Made by a program: the position numbers and the translations under genes
Part shown: positions 8,480 to 13,135 of the stretch, in pieces
Layout: each line of letters begins with the position of its first letter
Position numbering within the stretch: the stretch's first letter is position 1
Notes under the pieces: model-generated
The model's input: only the letters and a program-made list of their open reading frames with translations
What the model was told of the DNA's origin: nothing
Databases searched by the model: none
NCBI GenBank assembly: GCA_022798155.1
Contig: JAAWLY010000056.1
Location: 1 to 13,135, forward strand
Direction of reading: 5' to 3'
Origin: Lawsonibacter sp.
GTDB taxonomy: Bacteria > Bacillota > Clostridia > Oscillospirales > Oscillospiraceae
Length of the DNA stretch: 13,135 nt

Positions 8480-9130
8480 CTACCCCCGGGCGCCGGCCTG
8501 ATACAGGGCGTAGGCCGACAGGGTAAAGCCATCGGTGATGTGTCCGGCGGCAATCTCCGTCTCCAGCTCCGCCGGCGTCAGACAGACCATGCCCTGGATA
8601 TCCTCATATTGAAGCGGAGGGTCGGGCCGGGTGATCCGGCACAGGATGGCGTGGGCCTCGTCTCCGGAGAGGCCGCTGTCAGACGCGATGCGCCCCAGGG
8701 GGCGCTGCTCCAGTACCTGGGCCCGCAGCTCCTCCTGAATTTCCTTGCGGACATTCTCCTGGGCCGACAGGCCGTTTTCCCCAAACCCCCGGGGGAAGGC
8801 GGTCTGGCACTGGCGCAGGGCGTGGCGGAACTGCTCCAGCAGGACAAACTTCCCCTCCCAGACCGGGACGGCCACAACGGCGTCGCCCCGGGCGGCGGGG
8901 AGAACCCGCTCATAGGCAAACAGCCCCTCTGGCCCCCGGACCAGGTCCACCACCATCAGCCGGTAGGGGCTTTCATACACTACCCCCAGAGTCCTCCCGG
9001 TACGGGCGGTGAACTGGGCTGCCAGGTCAGTATCGGTTACGATGGGGAGGAGGGGGCTTTGAGAAAATGCCTGGGGGCGCTCCTCCATCAGGCGCAGGTA
9101 GCGGTTCCAGGGGGTCTCCGGTTTGGTCAT
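8480..9130 (-). CDS. Nudix hydrolase, ADP-ribose pyrophosphatase-like
   Basis: A 216-residue protein with a Nudix fold core. The Nudix-box region is GFGENGLSAQENVRKEIQEE (115-134). The metal-binding glutamates E130, E133 and E134 are present, but the canonical first Glu, Arg and second Gly of the box are L121, K129 and R136, so the motif is degenerate. FVLLEQFRHALRQ before the box and HITDGFTLSAYALYQ at the end resemble ADP-sugar pyrophosphatases, which cleave nucleoside diphosphate-linked substrates. The substrate is unknown. The start is the ATG at 9130-9128, overlapping the stop codon of the upstream gene by four bases (ATGA); the frame stays open upstream but that sequence is antisense-like and low-complexity. 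It ends four bases from the convergent LOR/SDH gene. Confidence 0.85.
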   Translation of the reverse strand: MTKPETPWNRYLRLMEERPQAFSQSPLLPIVTDTDLAAQFTARTGRTLGVVYESPYRLMVVDLVRGPEGLFAYERVLPAARGDAVVAVPVWEGKFVLLEQFRHALRQCQTAFPRGFGENGLSAQENVRKEIQEELRAQVLEQRPLGRIASDSGLSGDEAHAILCRITRPDPPLQYEDIQGMVCLTPAELETEIAAGHITDGFTLSAYALYQAGARG

Positions 9131-10659
9131 GGCCGCGCCTTCTTTCCAATAAAATAGGCCACATGGCGGGGGGCCAGCAGCAGGCGGATGCCATCTAAGA
9201 CAGTGAAGCAGAGGGCCTGGAAGGTCTCCAGGATATCGGGCAGGTGGATGGCCGCCGACAGCAGAGAGCCCAGCAGACCAAAGAGAAAGACATTGATGGC
9301 GGATTGGGCCAGTCCGTTGATCTGAAACTGTGTCCCCATCTCTGACAGGCGATCCTCCAGGGCGTCCAGCGCCAAAGAGGTACCCCAGAAGAGGAGGGAG
9401 TACACAAGGGCGGCCCCGACCTGTTTCAGCAGAGCAAGGCCGATGTGCCTGTACCATACCCGTTTTTCCTTGGCGTCGGCGGAGCCGTAACAGACCTCCG
9501 TTTGGACGCCCTCTTTTTTTGCGGTGTTTTTCAGCAAACGGGCCGCCACGTCCCAGGGGGGCAGCTTGAGAGGCTGGGAGAGAGGGAGGGTGCGGGAGTC
9601 CTTTATGGGTTCCCTTTGCCGGTAATCCACCCAGTACAGCCGCAGGCGGCAGAGAAAGTCCTCCCGGAAGGAGGCGTCGTCCCAGTAGTGGCGGGCCACT
9701 CCGGAAATGCTGGCCTCCATGGTGTAGTTGTAGCACAGGTCCACCACCGCCTCGGCCAGCCGGACGGAGGGCTCCTGGTCCATCGTGAGAAGCCGGGTGT
9801 GCCAGTTGCTGCGGTTATTGACGGAGCGGTCGGCGCCGAAGCTGGCTTGGATCCCCTTGAGTATCTCAAAAGCCTGGGGCAGCAGGCTGGCCGTCTCGTC
9901 CTCCTCCCGGGGCGGGAGCGAAAGGGACAGGATGCGCTGCAGCATATCGGTAAAGAAGATGCGTTCTTCCGTCTTCTCCGGATTGGCCGCAAGGGGTTCC
10001 TGGCTGAGCTGGAGGATCATTTCCACATAGCGCTTGACATAGTCCTGCCGCTCCCTTGCTTTTTCCATCCCGTCGGGGCCGTCCTCTTCAGAAAAATAGA
10101 AGGAGCAGGTGTCCAGCACGGAGGGGTCGCTGTACTGCAGGGCATAGGACAGGGCGGCGAGGATTGTTTTGTCTTTGGAGCGGAAGGGGAGGGCGGAGAA
10201 AAGAAAGGAGCCCTTATCGTCGTTGCGGCACTTCTCCACCGCGTTTTGAATGTAGTGGGAGGCGGTGCGCAGCACCCGCTGGGGGGCGTCGGAGGGAAGG
10301 GGAGGATAGGACTTCAGCACTCCATCCTGAAACAGGTCAGCGTACTGTTCCCGGCAGTGCTGTACCTGGCCGCACAGCTTCTCCCGCCCCTCCTGGTCCA
10401 GGGAATCTCCGGAGCCGGGCGGAGCAAAGCGGGAAATTTTTAAGACCCCCAGGCGGAAGAGCTCCAGAATTTGGGGATAGGTTTTTGGATTGCGGATGGC
10501 GCAGAGAAAAGCCTGGGAATCGGTAAGTTGGTTGAAAGTGAGGACCACCTGATTGCCGTTGAGCACGGTCTCCTCAAAAAGGGCCTGCTGGCCCCGCAGA
10601 ATTTCCTGAGAAGAGGTATGTACCGAGTCTAACTCATAAAGATATACCAGCTTGTCCAT
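9127..10659 (-). CDS. Unrecognised 510-residue protein with C-terminal membrane segments
   Basis: I do not recognise this family. The N-terminus (DKLVYLYELDSVHTSSQEI, then VVLTFNQLTDSQAFL) looks ordered and conserved in character. Residues 1-395 appear soluble and charged, with several cysteines but no motif I can assign. Residues 407-432 and about 450-472 are hydrophobic, and 478-496 may be a third segment, so the protein is probably a cytoplasmic domain anchored at its C-terminus. There is no N-terminal signal peptide. ATG 10659 is chosen because GGAGG (reverse complement of 10669-10673) sits 9 bases upstream; a GTG at 10680 lacks a ribosome site. A strong promoter lies upstream. The gene is coupled by ATGA overlap to the Nudix gene, suggesting a joint role that cannot be named from sequence. 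Confidence 0.75.
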   Translation of the reverse strand: MDKLVYLYELDSVHTSSQEILRGQQALFEETVLNGNQVVLTFNQLTDSQAFLCAIRNPKTYPQILELFRLGVLKISRFAPPGSGDSLDQEGREKLCGQVQHCREQYADLFQDGVLKSYPPLPSDAPQRVLRTASHYIQNAVEKCRNDDKGSFLFSALPFRSKDKTILAALSYALQYSDPSVLDTCSFYFSEEDGPDGMEKARERQDYVKRYVEMILQLSQEPLAANPEKTEERIFFTDMLQRILSLSLPPREEDETASLLPQAFEILKGIQASFGADRSVNNRSNWHTRLLTMDQEPSVRLAEAVVDLCYNYTMEASISGVARHYWDDASFREDFLCRLRLYWVDYRQREPIKDSRTLPLSQPLKLPPWDVAARLLKNTAKKEGVQTEVCYGSADAKEKRVWYRHIGLALLKQVGAALVYSLLFWGTSLALDALEDRLSEMGTQFQINGLAQSAINVFLFGLLGSLLSAAIHLPDILETFQALCFTVLDGIRLLLAPRHVAYFIGKKARP

Positions 10660-10707
10660 GGGCGTGTGCCTCCGTCTCACTGTGTATTGTTTTATCGTTC
10701 AGCGGCT

Positions 10708-10736
10708 ATTATACCACAGCGGAGCGCCCCGGACAA
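10708..10736 (-). promoter_or_regulatory. Promoter of the minus-strand membrane protein-Nudix operon
   Basis: Read on the minus strand: TTGTCC (10736-10731), a 17-base spacer and a perfect TATAAT (10713-10708) preceded by TGG, which makes an extended -10. Transcription would begin near 10701, giving a leader of about 40 bases that contains the GGAGG ribosome site. Confidence 0.75.
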
Positions 10737-10796
10737 GACGGGAGACAGTGCCCGGTCCCAATTCTTTCCCCAGAGAGGAAAATCTCAAAAAAGTCC

Positions 10797-10827
10797 TTGA
10801 CATTGACGCGGCGTCAAGTGGTAGGCT
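10797..10827 (+). promoter_or_regulatory. MerR-type promoter with 19-bp spacer and dyad operator
   Basis: A perfect -35 TTGACA (10797-10802) and a weak -10 TAGGCT (10822-10827) are separated by 19 bases, the long spacing characteristic of MerR-activated promoters. The spacer holds the perfect 7-bp dyad TTGACGC-G-GCGTCAA (10803-10817). CTTGAC copies also occur at 10796-10801 and 10828-10833, flanking GTCAAG at 10813-10818. This is a likely autoregulatory site for the MerR protein encoded just downstream. Confidence 0.65.
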
Positions 10828-10849
10828 CTTGACTGAGGAGGTGATTGGA

Positions 10850-11608
10850 ATGCAATACACCATTCAAGCGCTGTCGCGCCTGTCCGGAGTGACCACCCGC
10901 GCTCTGCGCTGGTACGACAAGATCGGTCTGCTGAAGCCCAGCGGCCGGACGGAGGGGGGATACCGTCTCTACGGTCCGGCGGAGGTGGACCGGCTCCAGG
11001 ACATCCTGTACTACCGGGCCCTCGGGGTGGAGCTGGCTCAGGTAAAGGGGTTTCTGGACAATCCCTCCTTCGACCGGTTGGCCGTCCTGCGGGGCCACCT
11101 GGCCGCTCTGGAGGCGGAGCAGGAGCGAATCCAGAGGCTGATTCAATCTGTAAAGGAAACTATCTTTACACAAGAAAGGAACGAGATTATGTCTGATGAG
11201 AAGAAATTTGAGGCCTTCAAGCGCCAATTTGTGGAGGAGAAGGAGCGGCTGTATGGCGCGGAGAGTCGGGAGAAGTACGGCGACGCGGAGGTGAACGCCT
11301 CCAACGCCCGGGTAATGGGGGTGACCCTGGAGCAGTTCCAGGAGTATGAGCGCCTGGGACAGGAAATTTTGGACAAGCTGTCTGCCGCCGTGTCCTCCGG
11401 GGCCGACCCGGCGGGGGAGACGGGGAAGGAGCTTGCAGACCTCCACCGCCGCTGGCTTACTATTATGGGAGACAAGTACGATGTCCAGCGCCACCGGGGC
11501 ATCGCAGAGCTGTATGTCCAGGATAAGCGCTTTATAGCTTATTACGACCGGGAGCGGTCGGGCTGCGCCCAATTCCTCCGGGATGCGGTGGCCTGTTGGG
11601 TCAAATAA
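10850..11608 (+). CDS. MerR-family transcriptional regulator with TipAS-type ligand domain
   Basis: A 252-residue regulator. Residues 1-70 form the MerR winged helix-turn-helix (YTIQALSRLSGVTTRALRWY, then DKIGLLKPSGRTEGGYRLY). A dimerisation helix runs about 75-110. Residues 118-250 match the TipAS antibiotic-recognition domain, with FEAFKRQFVEEKERLYG, REKYGD, LADLHRRWLTIMGDKY and LYVQDKRFIAYYD. Relatives (TipAL, Mta, SkgA) bind drugs or other hydrophobic ligands and activate promoters with overlong spacers. ATG 10850 has GAGGAGG at 10835-10841, 8 bases upstream; sequence upstream of it in frame is not conserved. An internal ATG at 11189 (M114) with its own AAAGGA lies exactly at the start of the TipAS domain. 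The gene is preceded by its probable operator and followed by a strong terminator, so it appears monocistronic. Confidence 0.9.
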   Translation: MQYTIQALSRLSGVTTRALRWYDKIGLLKPSGRTEGGYRLYGPAEVDRLQDILYYRALGVELAQVKGFLDNPSFDRLAVLRGHLAALEAEQERIQRLIQSVKETIFTQERNEIMSDEKKFEAFKRQFVEEKERLYGAESREKYGDAEVNASNARVMGVTLEQFQEYERLGQEILDKLSAAVSSGADPAGETGKELADLHRRWLTIMGDKYDVQRHRGIAELYVQDKRFIAYYDRERSGCAQFLRDAVACWVK

Positions 11609-11609
11609 A

Positions 11610-11645
11610 ACAAACCAAAGCCGCCTTACGGCGGCTTTGGTTTGT
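11610..11645 (+). terminator. Strong terminator after the MerR gene
   Basis: A perfect 16-bp inverted repeat (11610-11625 with 11630-11645) encloses the loop TTAC. The stem runs ACAAACCAAAGCCGCC on the left arm, so A-rich and T-rich flanks are present on both strands, and the hairpin could end transcription in either direction. It starts one base after the MerR stop codon. Confidence 0.85.
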
Positions 11646-11682
11646 CTGTCTGTAAACAATTTTTGAACGCGACAAAAACCCC

Positions 11683-11710
11683 TTGACAATTCCTCCGGGT
11701 TGAGTAAAAT
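11683..11710 (+). promoter_or_regulatory. Promoter of the marR-ABC operon
   Basis: A perfect TTGACA (11683-11688), a 16-base spacer and TAAAAT (11705-11710, five of six consensus bases). The predicted start of transcription is near 11717, inside the repeat-rich segment described next. Confidence 0.8.
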
Positions 11711-11740
11711 AGTCAACATGTTAATCGTTAATGGGTTAAT
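11711..11740 (+). promoter_or_regulatory. Probable MarR operator with palindrome and GTTAAT repeats
   Basis: The palindrome AACATGTT (11715-11722) is followed by three direct GTTAAT copies at 11720-11725, 11727-11732 and 11735-11740. It covers the expected transcription start. MarR proteins usually repress their own promoter from short AT-rich dyads in this position, so autoregulation is a reasonable inference. Binding itself is not shown. Confidence 0.5.
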
Positions 11741-11764
11741 AAATTTTTTCGGAAGGAGGTTTTC

Positions 11765-11788
11765 CTCGTGAAAGATATATTTCACGAG
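11765..11788 (+). promoter_or_regulatory. Perfect hairpin burying the marR GTG start codon
   Basis: CTCGTGAAA (11765-11773) and TTTCACGAG (11780-11788) are exact reverse complements around the loop GATATA. The GTG start (11768-11770) lies inside the stem. The ribosome site AAGGAGG (11753-11759) remains outside, and an in-frame ATG follows the stem directly at 11789. It could act as an mRNA structure or as a DNA dyad for the MarR protein. Confidence 0.6.
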
Positions 11789-12235
11789 ATGGAATTGCTG
11801 TCCCGCCAGCTGAACCAGGCCCATCGGGCCGCCATTCAAGCGGAACTCAACGCCGCCGGTCTGGGCGAGGTGGGACATCCCATGCTGGTGTCCATCCTCC
11901 AGTCTGCCAAGGAGGACCCGGAGGGCCAGTGTCAGGCCCAGCGGGAGCTGGCCGACCTGCTCCACGTCTCCCCCGCCGCCGTGGCCAATTCCCTGAAATG
12001 CTTGGAACGGGACAGCTATATCCGCCGGGAGCCTTGGCAGAGAGACGCACGGCGCAACCAGGTTATTCTCACCGAAAAGGGGACTGCCGCAGTGGAGGGC
12101 TGCCGGGACGTGTTCCGGCGGGTGTCCGCCCGGATGATGGCCGGTTTTTCCCCGGAGGAGCTGGAACAGCTGGCACAGTTCCAGCGCCGGATGCTGGACA
12201 ATCTTATCACCTCAGATTCCCATGAAAAGGAGTGA
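11768..12235 (+). CDS. MarR-family transcriptional regulator
   Basis: A 155-residue winged helix-turn-helix repressor-type protein. Residues 58-105 hold the DNA-binding domain (QRELADLLHVSPAAVANSLK, then the wing DARRNQVILTEKG with the family's conserved D93 and R96). Flanking helices (1-45 and 108-150) form the dimerisation region. MarR proteins typically repress drug-efflux operons and release DNA on binding small aromatic compounds. The GTG start at 11768 is chosen for AAGGAGG at 11753-11759, 8 bases upstream; an in-frame ATG at 11789 (residue 8) is an alternative. The stop is seven bases before the ABC transporter start, so the two are one operon and the regulator probably controls the exporter. 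Confidence 0.9.
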   Translation: MKDIFHEMELLSRQLNQAHRAAIQAELNAAGLGEVGHPMLVSILQSAKEDPEGQCQAQRELADLLHVSPAAVANSLKCLERDSYIRREPWQRDARRNQVILTEKGTAAVEGCRDVFRRVSARMMAGFSPEELEQLAQFQRRMLDNLITSDSHEKE

Positions 12236-12242
12236 TTTTACC

Positions 12243-13135
12243 TTGCTTTCCCTGTTCCTGACCCATTTGGAGGGTTACAAAAAGGACGCGATCAAATCCC
12301 CGATTCTCATTGTATTAGAAGTTGTCTGCGAGCTGCTGCTCCCCCTGGTCATGGCGGAGATTGTGGATGTGGCCATCCCTTCAGGGGACACGGGCTATAT
12401 CTTCCAACTGGGGGCGCTGATGCTGGTGCTGGCCGCCATTTCCATGACCTGCGGTGTACTGGCGGCCAAATATGCCGCTTACGCCAGCCAGGGCTTCGGC
12501 GGCAATCTGCGCCAGTGCCTGTTCGACAAGGTGCAGGAGTTCTCCTTCGCCGACATCGACCGTTTTTCCTCTGCGTCCCTCATTACCCGCATGACCAACG
12601 ATGTAAACGCTATGACCATGATGCTGGCCATGGGCCTGCGGATGCTGGTCCGGGCCCCGGTGATGCTCATTGCCGCCCTGGCTGTCAGTCTGTACCTCAA
12701 TGCCCGGCTGGCCCTGATCCTGCTGGTCATCATCCCTCTGATGGCTGTGGCCATCTCCATCCTGATGCGGATTTGTTCCCGTCTTTTTGAGATTATGCAG
12801 AAGAGGATCGACGGGCTGAACAATGTCCTCCAGGAGAACCTGGTGGCCATCCGGGTGGTCAAGGCCCTTGTCCGGGAGGACTATGAGCGGAAGAAATTCA
12901 ACCGCTCCAGCGACGAGCTGATGAACGCGGGGCTGACGGTCGGTATGCGTGTCATCGCCATGATGCCCATTATGATGCTGTGCCTTAACGGGGCCACCCT
13001 GGCCGTGCTCTACTTCGGCGGAAAAATGGTCATGGGCGGCACCTTCCTGCTGGGCGATCTGAACGCCTTCCTGTCTTACATCATGCAGGTGCTGATGAGC
13101 GTGATGATGGTGGCCATGTCCCTGCTCCAGCTCTC
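12243..13135 (+). CDS. ABC exporter, transmembrane part (3' end outside window)
   Basis: The frame is open from a TTG at 12243 to the window edge, giving 297 residues of an ABC-type exporter of the permease-ATPase fused kind. Hydrophobic helices lie near residues 19-41, 53-76, 132-152, 155-176, 238-260 and 274-296, the six of a type IV exporter. The intracellular segment FSSASLITRMTNDVNAM (108-124) and NNVLQENLVAIRVVKAL (193-209) are typical of the first subunit of heterodimeric drug exporters. The ATPase domain is outside the window. TTG is chosen because AAGGAG (12227-12232) lies 10 bases upstream and no nearer ATG is in frame. A partner half-transporter would be expected downstream. The substrate is unknown; a MarR gene immediately upstream suggests drug or toxic-compound efflux. 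Confidence 0.88.
   Translation, partial: MLSLFLTHLEGYKKDAIKSPILIVLEVVCELLLPLVMAEIVDVAIPSGDTGYIFQLGALMLVLAAISMTCGVLAAKYAAYASQGFGGNLRQCLFDKVQEFSFADIDRFSSASLITRMTNDVNAMTMMLAMGLRMLVRAPVMLIAALAVSLYLNARLALILLVIIPLMAVAISILMRICSRLFEIMQKRIDGLNNVLQENLVAIRVVKALVREDYERKKFNRSSDELMNAGLTVGMRVIAMMPIMMLCLNGATLAVLYFGGKMVMGGTFLLGDLNAFLSYIMQVLMSVMMVAMSLLQL

Noticed and set aside
9131..9736. An N-terminal extension of the Nudix protein, open on the minus strand
   Set aside because: The extra sequence is antisense-frame-like, rich in Gly, Pro and Arg, and lies within the coding region of the 510-residue protein. The ATGA junction at 9127-9130 gives a natural start.
9445..10443. A long plus-strand open frame opposite the 510-residue gene
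   Set aside because: It lacks a ribosome site and recognisable protein sequence. Long antisense frames are expected in GC-rich coding DNA.
10652..10849. An upstream extension of the MerR protein
   Set aside because: The MerR domain begins at ATG 10850 with a perfect ribosome site, and the extension would cover the promoter and operator.

Overview
The window is a high-GC, bacterial, gene-dense stretch. Strong Shine-Dalgarno (SD) sequences, sigma-A-type promoters, a MerR/TipAS regulator, a MarR-ABC exporter pair and an F-type ATP synthase whose protein sequences look clostridial all suggest a GC-rich gut Firmicute of the Oscillospiraceae type (Flavonifractor/Pseudoflavonifractor-like). That placement is inference from sequence style, not a database result.

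Layout, left to right. (1) 1-795: the C-terminal part of glutaminyl-tRNA synthetase, followed by two terminator-like hairpins. (2) 1081-7283: a compact seven-gene F1Fo ATP synthase operon in the order a (atpB), c (atpE), b (atpF), delta-alpha fusion, gamma (atpG), beta (atpD), epsilon (atpC), closed by a good terminator at about 7292-7341. (3) 7393-8475: a single gene of the LOR/SDH-domain (TIGR00300, ornithine cyclodeaminase-like) family with its own extended -10 promoter. (4) 8480-10659, minus strand: a two-gene operon of an unrecognised 510-residue protein with C-terminal membrane segments, translationally coupled (ATGA overlap) to a Nudix hydrolase. (5) 10850-11608: a MerR-family TipAS-type drug-sensing regulator, divergent from the minus-strand operon, with a MerR-style 19-bp-spacer promoter containing a perfect dyad and ending in a 16-bp-stem terminator. 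(6) 11768-13135: a MarR regulator followed by the first half of an ABC exporter that runs off the window.

The main discovery candidate is in the ATP synthase. There is no separate delta-subunit gene (atpH). Instead, the alpha-subunit reading frame begins with about 75 residues that align without gaps to the C-terminal domain of delta, joined by a short linker to the N-terminal helix of alpha. The N-terminal domain of delta, which normally holds alpha, is absent. A peripheral-stalk contact that is normally non-covalent thus appears to have become covalent, and every F1 would carry three copies of a domain normally present once. The same complex has an unusual c subunit (signal-peptide-like N-terminus and a mixed Na+/H+ binding site) and an a subunit lacking the usual polar residues around its essential arginine.

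Secondary points of interest are a perfect 9-bp hairpin that buries the GTG start codon of the MarR gene, a well-placed internal ribosome site that could make a free TipAS domain from the MerR gene, and the unrecognised membrane protein coupled to a degenerate Nudix enzyme.
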